From the NCBI RefSeq assembly GCF_009755725.1, contig NZ_CP046619.1:2046001-2110000 (forward strand): a stretch of DNA of 64,000 bases, written 5' to 3'. Source of the stretch: Diaminobutyricimonas sp. LJ205. GTDB lineage: Bacteria; Actinomycetota; Actinomycetes; Actinomycetales; Microbacteriaceae. Both the position numbers and the translations under genes were made by a program. The notes below the pieces were generated by a model. That model was not told the DNA's origin. It ran no database searches and worked only from the letters and a program-made list of their open reading frames with translations. Positions 17,398 through 26,846 of this stretch are shown in pieces. Positions within the stretch are counted from its first letter, which is position 1. Every line of letters starts with the position of its first letter.

Positions 17398-18029
17398 GCG
17401 CGGTCGGCGATCGCCGCGAGCAGGACGGGCTCGGGCTGAGTGTCCCACGTGCCGGTCAGGGTCTGGCGCACGCGTGCAGGAAGCGCGACGCCGATCTCGC
17501 GCACCAGCAGCAGCTCGAAGGACGGGGTGGCGATGGTGGTCACGGCACCGCTGGTCGCGGCCTCGACCGGGTCGGCCTGAATGCCGTCAATCGGCGCGCT
17601 GCCGCTTCCCCGGACCTCCGCAGAGCCGGGGACCGATTCCCGGCCGGCATCCGTCTCGTAGAACACTTCGGCTTCTCGTCCTCCGCCGAGGATGGCCTGG
17701 GCGAGCACTTGCGCGTACACCGGGTCGCCGGCGGCGTCGTAGAACCAGCGTGTGCCCAGCACCGAGTGCTCGGCTGTGCCGAGCAGCCACGCGTCCGCGC
17801 CTTCCAGTGGAGCGCCGCGGTAGGTCAGCGGGACCTGCAGTTCCGCCCCGTCGCCGGCGCGCACGAGCATTGTCTCCACGCCGACCTCGCCGGCGGGGTC
17901 ATCGAATCGGTAGGCGGCGGTGCGCTCCCACGGCTCGGTGGCGTCGTAAGCCCACGGTTGTTTCCTCAGCCAGGCCGAGATCAGATCGAGCTTTGACGGG
18001 TGAATTTCTGCTTTGTGCAGGATGGCCAT
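17394..18029 (-). CDS. Maltokinase N-terminal cap-like / CG0192-related protein
   Basis: 211 aa beginning MAILHKAEIHPSKLDLISAWL. It resembles the N-terminal cap domain found on actinobacterial maltokinases and on C. glutamicum CG0192-type proteins, but no kinase domain follows. A role in carbohydrate metabolism or as a binding module is a guess. ATG at 18029 lies six bases downstream of TAGCCT on the minus strand with no Shine-Dalgarno, a probable leaderless start. It is coupled to the ASCH gene. Confidence 0.65.
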   Translation of the reverse strand: MAILHKAEIHPSKLDLISAWLRKQPWAYDATEPWERTAAYRFDDPAGEVGVETMLVRAGDGAELQVPLTYRGAPLEGADAWLLGTAEHSVLGTRWFYDAAGDPVYAQVLAQAILGGGREAEVFYETDAGRESVPGSAEVRGSGSAPIDGIQADPVEAATSGAVTTIATPSFELLLVREIGVALPARVRQTLTGTWDTQPEPVLLAAIADRA

Positions 18030-18096
18030 TGGTTCAGGCTATGACAGGTGCGCATTACTCGGAAGCAGACGCACTCGATGCGTCGGCCCTGTTGGC

Positions 18097-18888
18097 TCAG
18101 GCGAGCGACAGCACGTAGGCGAGCACGAATCCTGCCGCCGTGCTGATAGCGACGGCGGGGCCGCCATGTTCGAAGGCCTCGGGCATCAGGGTGTCGGCGA
18201 GCGAAGCGATCACGGCGCCCGCAGCGAAGGCCAAGGGCAGCGAGATCGTCTCGGGGTCGCTGGTCGACAGCGGGCCTGCTCCGATGACGACAGCGGCCAC
18301 GAGCAGCGCCGCGCAGGCGCCCCAGAGGCCGAGGATCCACAGCGTCGACCGACCCTGACTGCGCATCGAGGCAGCGCCGACGAGCGCCTCCGGCAGGTTC
18401 GAGACGAAGATCGCGGCGAGCAGGGCGAGTCCCCCGGTTCCTTCGCCGAGCGAGACCCCGAGCGCGATGTTCTCGGGAACGCCGTCCAGCGTGACGGCGG
18501 CCAAGAGGGCCAGCCCGGCGGCGCCTCGGGTGGACGTCTTCGCCGGAGCTCGGTCGACGGCGGCGGCATCCGTATCCAGCTTTGCGCTTCCTCGGTATTC
18601 GTCTGCCGGTTTCGTCCGGGAGCCGGGCTGCGCCCAGCGGTCGAGCAGTGCACTCAGGATCGTGAACACGACCGCCCCGACGAGCAGCCCGATCGCGGCG
18701 CGGACGATCCCACCGCGCTCATGCGCATCCTCGAACAGCTCGAAGGTCAGCGCGGTGATCAGGGCGCCCGCCGCGAACGACAACAGAATCGCGAGCAGTC
18801 GCTTCGGGAGTTCGAATCGCGCGCCGATGAACGCGCCGATCACGAGCGCGCTGGATGCGACGATGCCGAAGAGCAGGGCACTTCCCAC
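18097..18888 (-). CDS. ZIP-family metal transporter
   Basis: 263-aa polytopic membrane protein with about eight helices and a hydrophilic loop (about residues 88-120) between helices 3 and 4. The helix-4 metal motif reads DGVPENIALGVSL and helix 5 has NLPEALVGA, the ZIP family's paired binding sites. Uptake of zinc or another divalent metal is expected. No metalloregulator is adjacent. Confidence 0.85.
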   Translation of the reverse strand: MGSALLFGIVASSALVIGAFIGARFELPKRLLAILLSFAAGALITALTFELFEDAHERGGIVRAAIGLLVGAVVFTILSALLDRWAQPGSRTKPADEYRGSAKLDTDAAAVDRAPAKTSTRGAAGLALLAAVTLDGVPENIALGVSLGEGTGGLALLAAIFVSNLPEALVGAASMRSQGRSTLWILGLWGACAALLVAAVVIGAGPLSTSDPETISLPLAFAAGAVIASLADTLMPEAFEHGGPAVAISTAAGFVLAYVLSLA

Positions 18889-18948
18889 GTCGCCAGTATG
18901 GGCGCGGGTGGGTTGCTCGGTAAGGCCACGGTCAGCCGTCGAGCGATT

Positions 18949-19899
18949 CTAGGGCGTGACCACCAGCTTGCCGAGCGCGCGCCCCTGACCGACCTGGGCG
19001 AGCGCGTGCGGCACTTGCTCAAGTGGGAAGGTTCGGTCGATGTGGATGCGCAGATCGCCTGCGATGCACAGCGCCGCTGCGGGCTCGAAATGTGCGGGGC
19101 CGGGTTTCACGACCAAGACCCCGAGTGAACGTCCGGTGAGCCGGCCGGCCGCGGCGCCTACCGTGATGATCCGCAGCAGCGCCCGCACGGTGCCGCCGAC
19201 ACAGCGGTAGCGGCCGCCTCGGGCCAGCGCCCGCCGGTAGGCGAACACCGACCGGTGCGCGACGAAATCGAGCACGTGGTCGTACGGCTCGCCCCGGGTG
19301 AAGTCTTCGGTGCGGTAGTCAATAACCTCGTCGGCGCCGAGCTGCCGCATGAAATCGAGCTTGTGGGCATTATCGACCGCGGTCACGTGGGCGCCGGCGC
19401 GTTTGGCGAGCTGGATCGCGAACGTTCCTGATCCGCCGCCGCCCCCGTTGATGAGCACGCGCTGCCCGGCTCGTACGGGAGCGATTCCCTGCAGCGCGAT
19501 CGCGCCCGTCTGGGGCAGCGTCGAAGCTTCGGCGAAAGACAACTCTTTCGGTTTGTGCGCAAGCGCGGTTTCTGCGGCCACGGAGTACTCGGCGAACCCG
19601 CCCATCAGGGTCAGATTGTCGCCGTACACCTCGTCGCCGACCCGGAACCTGGTGACACCGGAGCCGACCACCGCGACACGACCGGCGATGTCGGAGCCGA
19701 GCACCCTTCGCGTCGGGGCGCGGAGTCCGCCGAGGCGGGCGTACGCAGGCTTCCCGGTCAGGCCTTCCCAATCGGAGAGGTTGACGGATGTCGCGGCGAC
19801 CTTGACCAGCACCTGTTTCGGGCCCGGAGTCGGGGTTGGAATGTCCTCGATCCTGAGCACGTCAGGCGGGCCATACCGGTCGTAGACGACTGCCCTCAT
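18949..19899 (-). CDS. Zinc-independent medium-chain alcohol dehydrogenase / quinone reductase
   Basis: 316-aa MDR-superfamily oxidoreductase. A GroES-like N-terminus (DRYGPPDVLRIEDIPTP) is followed by a Rossmann domain with the NADPH loop LINGGGGGSGTFAIQLAKRAGAHVTAV. The catalytic-zinc cysteines are absent, placing it with NADPH:quinone reductase-like enzymes. The substrate is unknown. It stands alone between the ZIP gene and the tRNA. Confidence 0.85.
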   Translation of the reverse strand: MRAVVYDRYGPPDVLRIEDIPTPTPGPKQVLVKVAATSVNLSDWEGLTGKPAYARLGGLRAPTRRVLGSDIAGRVAVVGSGVTRFRVGDEVYGDNLTLMGGFAEYSVAAETALAHKPKELSFAEASTLPQTGAIALQGIAPVRAGQRVLINGGGGGSGTFAIQLAKRAGAHVTAVDNAHKLDFMRQLGADEVIDYRTEDFTRGEPYDHVLDFVAHRSVFAYRRALARGGRYRCVGGTVRALLRIITVGAAAGRLTGRSLGVLVVKPGPAHFEPAAALCIAGDLRIHIDRTFPLEQVPHALAQVGQGRALGKLVVTP

Positions 19900-20031
19900 C
19901 CGGATTGACCGTTTCGCGCGGGACGCCGGTTACTGGACATGCCATGAGTGTACGACGCCGGTGAAGGCTAGCGCGGAACAATCCTCGTGTTGCGTACCGA
20001 GCCCATATCTGAGCCAACCGGGTTTAAGCAC

Positions 20032-20063
20032 AAAATCCCGGCTTCCGAAGAAGCCGGGATTTT
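20032..20063 (-). terminator. Rho-independent terminator of tRNA-fMet
   Basis: A 14-bp perfect stem with tetraloop CGAA (TTCG on the transcribed strand), flanked by A-rich and T-rich ends. It begins just past the encoded CCA end of the tRNA. It should work in both directions and so may also stop readthrough from the left. Confidence 0.9.
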
Positions 20064-20067
20064 GATT

Positions 20068-20144
20068 TGGTTGCGGGGGCAGGATTTGAACCTACGACCT
20101 CTGGGTTATGAGCCCAGCGAGCTACCGAACTGCTCCACCCCGCG
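20068..20144 (-). tRNA. Initiator tRNA-fMet (CAT anticodon)
   Basis: The 77-nt cloverleaf includes an encoded 3' CCA. Initiator hallmarks are visible: an unpaired C1-A72 at the end of the acceptor stem (CGCGGGG / CCCCGCA), and three G-C pairs closing the anticodon loop in GGGCTCATAACCC. The T-loop reads GGTTCAAATCC. A strong terminator follows. This is the only tRNA in the window. Confidence 0.97.
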
Positions 20145-20248
20145 GCACAAGAATTGACTCTAGCACGCGGTTTTGAGGGGCGCCAATTGAAGGCGGTTCA
20201 CCGTCCGTTCATGCCCCATTTAGGTGTTGCTCGAGCCGAGAGCGCGCG

Positions 20249-20292
20249 TGCTGCGGCGCGCAAAAGAGGAGATTCGGTGACGCGCCGCAGCA
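20249..20292. repeat. Inverted repeat downstream of the methyltransferase gene
   Basis: Perfect 12-bp arms TGCTGCGGCGCG and CGCGCCGCAGCA are separated by 20 nt. It lies about 65 bp past the 3' end of the methyltransferase gene (minus strand) and may terminate it, though there is no U-run. The rest of the 20145-20356 gap shows no convincing gene. Confidence 0.4.
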
Positions 20293-20356
20293 ACTGGCGC
20301 GACACACCGAGGGTGTTGCAGAAAGTCCTTCTGAAGGCACGCGCTCGAGGCCGGTT

Positions 20357-21229
20357 CTACCGCGCGGAGGCGCCGATGGAGTAGCTCAGGGGTAGCCACT
20401 TCTTGTCGGGCGATCCGAACATGCGGTCATCGGCATCGATGAGCGAGTCGAACATCTTGAACGGCACTTCGTAGTGTTCGTGCAGGAAGTCGATGGACAG
20501 TCCCGCGTCCAGCAGTGCGGTCACGACAGCGGAGAGCGGATGCATCCACTCGTGCGTCACCGTGTTGACCGTCTGCTCCTCCCCTGCGTAGTCGGCCCCG
20601 TCGTCGCTCACGATCGCCTCGCCGGCCATCGTGTACGGGTAGGCGAACCGCGGCAGCGTGTCACCGGCGGCATCCTCGAACACGAACGCCGCCGGATGCC
20701 CGTCGGCGAAATACAGCTTGCCGCCGGGCTTCAGGAACCAGGCGATGATGCGAGCCCACTCCGCGACATCCGGCAGCCAACCGATCGTTCCCCACGTGGT
20801 GAAGACCAGGTCGAAGGATTCGGGTTCCGGCAGCATGTGCCGGGCGTCGTACAGGTTGGCGTTGATGAACCGCGATCGATCGTCGAGCCCGGTCTCTCGT
20901 GCGAGCGCCCGCGCCGCGTCGATCGCAGGCTTCGAGAAGTCGAGCCCGACAACACTCGCCCCGCGCTGTGCGAGCACAAGGCTGTCCGCCCCGAAGTGGC
21001 ACTGCAGGTGCAGCACCCGCTTGCCCTCCAGCCCGTCGGGCAGGTAGGCGGCCAGTTCCGCTTCCTCGATCGGGTACAGGATGCCGCGACCATCGCGCAG
21101 CGCCGACTGGTCGTAGAACTCGCTGGCCACATGCAGCGGAACCCGCTCGTCCCACTGGGCGCGGTTCGCCTCGAGCCAGTCCCCGCCGCGTAAGTCCACG
21201 CGGCGGGGGGCCTCGTCAGGCTCGGCCAA
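20357..21229 (-). CDS. SAM-dependent methyltransferase (class I)
   Basis: 290 aa. SAM-binding motif I reads VLHLQCHFGADSLVLAQRGASVVGLDFS, with post-motifs FDLVFTTWGTIGWLPD and LKPGGKLYFADGHP. It belongs to a family often annotated simply as class I methyltransferase; the substrate is unknown. The TTG start at 21229 lies six bases after the UPF0182 stop, on the same strand, so the two are likely co-transcribed. Confidence 0.83.
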   Translation of the reverse strand: MAEPDEAPRRVDLRGGDWLEANRAQWDERVPLHVASEFYDQSALRDGRGILYPIEEAELAAYLPDGLEGKRVLHLQCHFGADSLVLAQRGASVVGLDFSKPAIDAARALARETGLDDRSRFINANLYDARHMLPEPESFDLVFTTWGTIGWLPDVAEWARIIAWFLKPGGKLYFADGHPAAFVFEDAAGDTLPRFAYPYTMAGEAIVSDDGADYAGEEQTVNTVTHEWMHPLSAVVTALLDAGLSIDFLHEHYEVPFKMFDSLIDADDRMFGSPDKKWLPLSYSIGASAR

Positions 21230-21235
21230 CGAGGG

Positions 21236-24148
21236 CTACTGGCCTTCGCTGGCCGCGATCGCCCGCTCAAGAGCGTCCTGCAGACGCTTATCGGCCTCAG
21301 CAGCGGCGACCAGGTCGTTTGCGGCGTAGGCGGCCTCACGCTCCAGCAAAGCGTCGTGAGCATCCTGTAGCGCTGCGTCGAGATCGTTGCTCGGAGCCGG
21401 TGCCTCGGGCGCAGGCTCCGCTCCCGGCTCGGTGGGCGCCGGTGCCGGCTCGGTCGGCGTTACCGGCACCTCGGTGTCACCTGCCGCTGCTCCGGAGTCG
21501 CCACCGAACAGCGAGTCCAGCGCCGCATCGAGGGTGTCCTCGAAGGCGATCTGGTCACCGAAGGCGACGAGCACCTTCTGCAGCACCGGGTACGACGTTT
21601 CCGTGCGCGACTGCACGTACACCGGCTGCACGTAGAGCAGGCCGCCCCCGACAGGCAGTGTCAGCAGGTTTCCGCTCAACACGTCGGTCTCACCCTGGCG
21701 CAACAGGTTCAGTTCTCGCGAAACCGTCGGGTCGGCGTTGAAGTTTGCCTGCACCTGCCCCGGACCGGGCACCGTGTCCTGCTTCGGCAGGTTCAGCAGC
21801 GTCAGTTTTCCGTAGTCCTCCGACACTTCACCCGGAGTGCTTCCGGCGTCGGCGTTCACTGAGAGGTAGCCGAACAGCACGTTTCGGGTGGACTCGGCGG
21901 TACCGCTCGGAATGAACGTCGAGTACAGGGAGAACGCGGGAGTCTCCTCGCCCGGCATCTGCATCGTCAGGTAGTACGGCGGCTGGAGCGGCGGGTTCGC
22001 CGAGGTAGTGGTCGGTTCGTTCGGCGTCACCCAGGCGTCATCCCGCGAGTAGAAAGACCCGGGAGTGGTCACGTGATAGGTGCCGAGGATCGCCCGCTGC
22101 ACCTTGAACAGGTCAGCTGGGTAACGCACGTGCTCCATCAGCTGGGCACTCATCTCTTCCATCGGCTCGAGAGTCGAGGGGAAGATCTTCTGCCAGGTCT
22201 GCAGCACCGGGTCCTGCTCGTCCCACGCGTACAGCGTCACACTGCCGTCGTAGGCGTCGACCGTGGCCTTGACCGAGTTGCGGATGTAGTTGATGTCATC
22301 GAACGCGACGACCGGCTGCGGAGTGTAAGTGTCCGCAATCACATCGGAGAGCTGCTCCACCCGCGAGTACGGGTAATGGTCGGTCGTCGTGTAGCCATCG
22401 ACGATCCAGACGAGCTTCTCGTCAACAATCGCCGGGTAGGCGTCGCTGTCCAGGGTGAGGTAGGGCGCGACCTTCTGCACCCGCTCGCGCGGGTCGCGGT
22501 CGTACAGGATCTGCGACTCGTCATTGACGGCATCCGACAGCACAATCTGCTCCGACTGGAACTTGATCGCGTAGACCAGCCGGTTGAAGAAGTTGTCGAG
22601 CTTCGGCCCGCCTTCCCCCTCGAACGTGGTGGTCGTGTTCTGGGCGCCCTCTTCGTCCCCGGAGGGGTAGTCGAGTTCGACGTCCTCAGAGCCTTCGGGC
22701 GCGCCGACGATCGAGTAGGCGGGCGAGGACTCACCGAAGTAGACGCGCGGTTCGAAGTCACCGAGCGCACCCGTCGAGGGGATTCCCGACTCGATGAACA
22801 CCGGCTGGCCGTCAACCGAGCGCTGGTTGCCGAACGCGGCGACCACGCCGTACCCGTGCGTGTAGACGACGGTGCTGTTGTACCAGCTGACGTCTTCGCC
22901 AAGACCCGCCTGGTCAAGCTCGCGCACCGCAATCACGGTGTCGGTCATCTCGCCGTCGACGTTGTAGCGGTCGACGTCGAGGTGCTCGGGGAACTGGTAG
23001 TAGTTGCGGAACTGCTGCAACTGCCCGAACGCGTCGGTCACGAGGGCGGGGTCGATGATGCGGATGTTCGCGGTGGTCTCAGCGTCCTCGCGGAGCGCGC
23101 CGGGCTCGGCATCCGTCGTCGCGTTGTAGGCGACCGACTCGACCCCGGACACCCCGTACGCATTTCGGGTGGCTTCGATATTCCGGGATATGTACTCCGC
23201 CTCAACGGTCGCCTCACTCGGGTCGACCTGGAAGCGCTGCACGATGAACGGGTACACGCTGCCGATCACGATGCTCGACACAATCAGCAGCGCGGTGCCG
23301 ATGATCGGCAGGCGCCAGCGACCGATGACCGCGGTGATGATGAACAGCACCGCGATGACTGCGGCGATTCCGGCGAGGATGGCCCGGCCGGGGATGATCG
23401 CGTTGACCTCGGTGTAGCCGGCACCGGTCTGCAGGTAGCCGGTGCTCGATTCGGCAAGCGTTGCGTACTGGTCGAGCCAGATGCTCACGGCCTGCAGCGC
23501 CAGGTAGAGCGCGCCGGTGAGGGCGAGCTGCACGCGCGCGGTGCGCGATATGCGCACCTCACGACCGCTCACCCGGAGCGCACCGTAGAGGTAGCTGGTG
23601 GCCAGGGCGGCCAGGCCGGAGATCAGCACGACCGCCGAGGCGAACGCCACGATCGACTGGTAGAACGGCAGCTCGAAGACGTAGAAGCCGATGTCGAGTC
23701 CGAACTGCGGGTCGGTCTCACCGAACGGCGTGCGGTTCAGCCACTGCAGCGCGAGCGGCCAGCGGCTGGACGCGGCAATGCCGGCGAACAGACCGAGCAC
23801 AGCGGGGATGCCGTACATCGCCAGGCGGCGCAGCGGCTCGATCACCTGCTGGTAGCGGTCAAGCTGCGCGTTGAGCTTGGCGTACACCGGCCGTCGGCGG
23901 AAGGCGACCTCGATCGACACCCAAACCGGGACGGCCATCGCCAGGAAGCCGATGACGAACATCGCGGCGGTGGCGAACCACTGCGTGGTGAGCACGCTGA
24001 GGAAGCCGAGCTGGTCGAACCAGAGAATGTCGGCGTACAAGCCGGAGAAGATGAAGAACAGGATCACCAACGCCGCGAGGACCCCGGCCGTGACGGCGAG
24101 GGTCACGCGTGAACGTGACCGATTTGCGGACGGTGATGCTGAACTCAA
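21236..24148 (-). CDS. UPF0182 family large membrane protein
   Basis: 970 aa. Seven hydrophobic segments fill the first ~310 residues, followed by a large extracytoplasmic domain and a Pro/Glu-rich linker before a helical C-terminus. This is the conserved actinobacterial UPF0182 family (M. tuberculosis Rv3193c); its function is unknown. The TTG start at 24148 has GGAG seven bases upstream. As in mycobacteria it lies next to the Lon-like PDZ protease gene, oriented the same way. Confidence 0.93.
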   Translation of the reverse strand: MSSASPSANRSRSRVTLAVTAGVLAALVILFFIFSGLYADILWFDQLGFLSVLTTQWFATAAMFVIGFLAMAVPVWVSIEVAFRRRPVYAKLNAQLDRYQQVIEPLRRLAMYGIPAVLGLFAGIAASSRWPLALQWLNRTPFGETDPQFGLDIGFYVFELPFYQSIVAFASAVVLISGLAALATSYLYGALRVSGREVRISRTARVQLALTGALYLALQAVSIWLDQYATLAESSTGYLQTGAGYTEVNAIIPGRAILAGIAAVIAVLFIITAVIGRWRLPIIGTALLIVSSIVIGSVYPFIVQRFQVDPSEATVEAEYISRNIEATRNAYGVSGVESVAYNATTDAEPGALREDAETTANIRIIDPALVTDAFGQLQQFRNYYQFPEHLDVDRYNVDGEMTDTVIAVRELDQAGLGEDVSWYNSTVVYTHGYGVVAAFGNQRSVDGQPVFIESGIPSTGALGDFEPRVYFGESSPAYSIVGAPEGSEDVELDYPSGDEEGAQNTTTTFEGEGGPKLDNFFNRLVYAIKFQSEQIVLSDAVNDESQILYDRDPRERVQKVAPYLTLDSDAYPAIVDEKLVWIVDGYTTTDHYPYSRVEQLSDVIADTYTPQPVVAFDDINYIRNSVKATVDAYDGSVTLYAWDEQDPVLQTWQKIFPSTLEPMEEMSAQLMEHVRYPADLFKVQRAILGTYHVTTPGSFYSRDDAWVTPNEPTTTSANPPLQPPYYLTMQMPGEETPAFSLYSTFIPSGTAESTRNVLFGYLSVNADAGSTPGEVSEDYGKLTLLNLPKQDTVPGPGQVQANFNADPTVSRELNLLRQGETDVLSGNLLTLPVGGGLLYVQPVYVQSRTETSYPVLQKVLVAFGDQIAFEDTLDAALDSLFGGDSGAAAGDTEVPVTPTEPAPAPTEPGAEPAPEAPAPSNDLDAALQDAHDALLEREAAYAANDLVAAAEADKRLQDALERAIAASEGQ

Positions 24149-24229
24149 GTGATTGCTCCAAGTTGCTGGCCAAGGATGCTCTCATCTTAAGCGTGCCGCG
24201 GCTGCGAGTTCGCCTCGAATATTACTTAT

Positions 24230-25339
24230 TTACTCTATGGCGCAGGTTGGAAGCTCCGAAGTGTCCCCTTCAGCGACGCCTTCCAGCACCGTGAGTGCCT
24301 CATCGAGCGTCGACACAGCGAACACCTCGAGCCCGTCCGGCACGTTGCCGGTGACCTCGTTGCAGTTGTCGGCCGGGGCCAGGAAGTACTCCGCCCCGGA
24401 GGCGACGGCACCGTGCATCTTCTGCCGGATGCCACCGATCCCGCCGACGTCGCCCGAGGCCGCGATGGTGCCCGTGCCCGCGACATCCGCTCCCCCGTTC
24501 AGCGCGCCCGGGGTGAGCTTGTCGATGATCCCGAGGGTGAACATCAGGCCGGCGCTCGGACCGCCGACGTTCTCGAGCTGGATGTCGACCTCGAACGGGA
24601 AGTCGTACTGGCCGCCGACCAGGATGCCGAGGATCGGCGTCGGCTCCGGGCCATCGCTGAGCTCCGGGGTGACCTCGAGCTCGAGGCGTTCGCCGTCACG
24701 GACGACGATCACCGTTGCCGGCTTGTCGGTGCCGTTGTCGGCGATCGCGGCGCGCAACCCGGTGACGTCCTCGAAGGTTTCGCCATTGAGGCTTTCGATC
24801 ACGTCGCCGGCTTCGAGCACGCCATCGGATGCCCCGCCGGGCTGCGCCTCGACGACGCTGAGCATGCTCGAGAACTCATGACCGAGTTCGGTGAGCGCCG
24901 CGGCCACGGCCTCCTGCTGCGAGTTCTCCATGTCGACCCGGCTTTGCTCGGTGGACTGCTCGCGGGTGACTCCTTCGGGGAACACGCTCTCCACCGGCAC
25001 CACGGCCTGGCTGGGGTTGAACCAGGCGCCGATGACGTCGAGCCAGTCGGGCAGCCGTTCCGGGTTGCCCACCACGCTGACGGTGAGCAGGCTGAGCGAT
25101 CCCTCGGTCGGGTGGGTCTCCTGCGACGGGATCGAGATCATCGGCACCTGGTCGCCGGAGACCTGCACATCGCTCAGCGTGTCGAACACCGGGCCGGGCT
25201 TCTCAATGACATACGGCGCCGGGATGACGGCGAGACTCGCCGCGGTGAGCACACCGACGCCCAGCAGTGACCAACCGATCCATCCGCCGCCGCGTTTACG
25301 ACCTGGCCGGGCCGGGGTCAGTTGTTCGAACAGAGCCAC
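24230..25339 (-). CDS. Membrane-anchored PDZ / Lon-like serine protease (YlbL/Rv3194c family)
   Basis: 369 aa from the GTG at 25339 (AAGGA six bases upstream; the frame stays open to 25390). One membrane helix at about residues 20-38 is followed by an extracytoplasmic region. A PDZ domain (about 165-235, GVLEAGDVIESLNGETF) and a Lon-type catalytic domain come next. The Ser-Lys dyad is intact: Ser262 in NVGGPSAGLMF and Lys307 in GIRQKMHG. It likely processes envelope proteins. It is divergent from the zincin-like gene at 25457, reproducing the Rv3194c-Rv3195 arrangement. Confidence 0.9.
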   Translation of the reverse strand: MALFEQLTPARPGRKRGGGWIGWSLLGVGVLTAASLAVIPAPYVIEKPGPVFDTLSDVQVSGDQVPMISIPSQETHPTEGSLSLLTVSVVGNPERLPDWLDVIGAWFNPSQAVVPVESVFPEGVTREQSTEQSRVDMENSQQEAVAAALTELGHEFSSMLSVVEAQPGGASDGVLEAGDVIESLNGETFEDVTGLRAAIADNGTDKPATVIVVRDGERLELEVTPELSDGPEPTPILGILVGGQYDFPFEVDIQLENVGGPSAGLMFTLGIIDKLTPGALNGGADVAGTGTIAASGDVGGIGGIRQKMHGAVASGAEYFLAPADNCNEVTGNVPDGLEVFAVSTLDEALTVLEGVAEGDTSELPTCAIE

Positions 25340-25456
25340 GTGATCCTTATCGGGTGAGCGGATGTTCCCGCCTGTTCGCCACGGGCGCACAGTCAGGAGC
25401 GTCAGCCTAAGTCAAAACACAGCCACGCCGACCGTGCACCGACTAGCGTAGTTTGC

Positions 25457-26791
25457 ATGGCTGACGATCCGCGGAAAGAGCCCGAGGACGAGTTCCGCGA
25501 CATGCTTCGCGAGTTCCTTTCTGGCAACTCGGAATTCGACCCCGGCAAGCTGGCGGGAGCCGCTGGGCTCCCGAATGATCCTGCGCTGGTCGCGCAGATG
25601 ATGAGCCAGCTGCAGAGCGCACTGAACTCCTCCGCCGACGGCGTGAACTGGGACCTGGCCGTGCAGCAGGCAGAGCACATCGCCACCCGGTCCTCGGTCG
25701 TGTCGCTGCCTGCCGAGCGTTCGCAGCTGGAACAGGCGTTCCACGTCGCTTCGCTCTGGCTGGACGAGGTGACCGAGATCTCCGAGCTCACCGCCACGCC
25801 GAAACTGTTGAGCCGCACCGAATGGGTGGCTGCGAGCATGCCGGTGTGGACCCAGCTCACCGAACCCGTGGCCACGTCCATCGCCAACGCGCTCACCGAG
25901 GTGCTCGCCGAGCAGGCTCCCGAAGAGATGAACGGCATGATGGCCGGCGCCAGCCGCATGATGCGCAACCTCGGCGGCACACTGTTCGCGATGCAACTCG
26001 GCCAGGTCGTCGGCCAGCTGTCGACCGAGGTCGTCTCGGGCGGTGACGTCGGCATCCCACTGCTGGATGACCAGCACGCTGCGCTCATCCCCCAGAACGT
26101 CGCCGCTTTCGGCAGCGGCCTGGACATCCCCACCGAAGAGGTGCGCCTCTACCTGGCGGTGCGCGAACTCGCGCACGCGCGGCTGTTCCGGCACGCCAAG
26201 TGGCTGCGGATGCATGTGCTTTCGTCGGTGACCGAGTTCGCCCGCGGCATCCACATCGACACCATGCGGCTCGAGGAGCTCGCCGCCGACTTCGACCCGT
26301 CGAACCCCGAGGAACTGCGCAATGCGCTCTCCAGCGGCGCGCTGATCCCGCCGAAGACCCCGATTCAGCAGGCCGCGCTGGCGCGACTCGAGACCATGCT
26401 CGCACTGATCGACGGCTGGGTCGACGTGGTCACGGCGCGGGCAACCTCCCGGCTTCCGCGTGCGGCCGCGATCGCGGAGACGGTCCGCCGCCGCCGCGCC
26501 ACCGGAGGCCCGGCCGAGTCGGCGTTCGCCACCCTGGTCGGCCTGGAACTGCGGCCGCGCCGGTTGCGTGAGGCTGCGGCGATGTGGCAGCAGGTGACGG
26601 ATGCCACCGGCGATACCGGTCGCGATGACCTGTGGGCGCATCCCGACATCCTTCCCACCGCCGACGACATCGACGACCCCGCAGCGCTGGTCGCCCGCCT
26701 CACCGCCAGTGAGCCGGTGCGCGATGACATCGACCAGGCGATCGAGGATCTGCTGAGCGACAACGGCGAGGACCGTCCGAAGGAAGACTGA
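25457..26791 (+). CDS. Zinc-dependent metalloprotease-like protein (DUF2342 family, Rv3195-like)
   Basis: 444 aa of the actinobacterial family annotated as zincin-like hydrolase (DUF2342). No canonical HExxH is present; the conserved helix reads RELAHARLFRHAKWLRMHV, so proteolytic activity is uncertain. The N-terminus (about 1-60) and C-terminus are acidic. ATG at 25457 sits seven bases after TAGCGT without a Shine-Dalgarno, a probable leaderless start. The E1/cyclodehydratase-like gene follows on the same strand. Confidence 0.8.
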   Translation: MADDPRKEPEDEFRDMLREFLSGNSEFDPGKLAGAAGLPNDPALVAQMMSQLQSALNSSADGVNWDLAVQQAEHIATRSSVVSLPAERSQLEQAFHVASLWLDEVTEISELTATPKLLSRTEWVAASMPVWTQLTEPVATSIANALTEVLAEQAPEEMNGMMAGASRMMRNLGGTLFAMQLGQVVGQLSTEVVSGGDVGIPLLDDQHAALIPQNVAAFGSGLDIPTEEVRLYLAVRELAHARLFRHAKWLRMHVLSSVTEFARGIHIDTMRLEELAADFDPSNPEELRNALSSGALIPPKTPIQQAALARLETMLALIDGWVDVVTARATSRLPRAAAIAETVRRRRATGGPAESAFATLVGLELRPRRLREAAAMWQQVTDATGDTGRDDLWAHPDILPTADDIDDPAALVARLTASEPVRDDIDQAIEDLLSDNGEDRPKED

Positions 26792-26846
26792 CCCGTCCTG
26801 TGGACAGATCCGGCGAGCGCCGGAGCCCCGGGGTCATCATGCCTGC

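Noticed and set aside
20154-20384. 76-codon frame between tRNA-fMet and the methyltransferase
   Set aside because: No Shine-Dalgarno, no recognisable family, contains the 20249-20292 inverted repeat and overlaps the methyltransferase 3' end.
22073-24112. 679-codon open frame antisense to the UPF0182 gene
   Set aside because: Shadow of the UPF0182 coding sequence; no domain resemblance.
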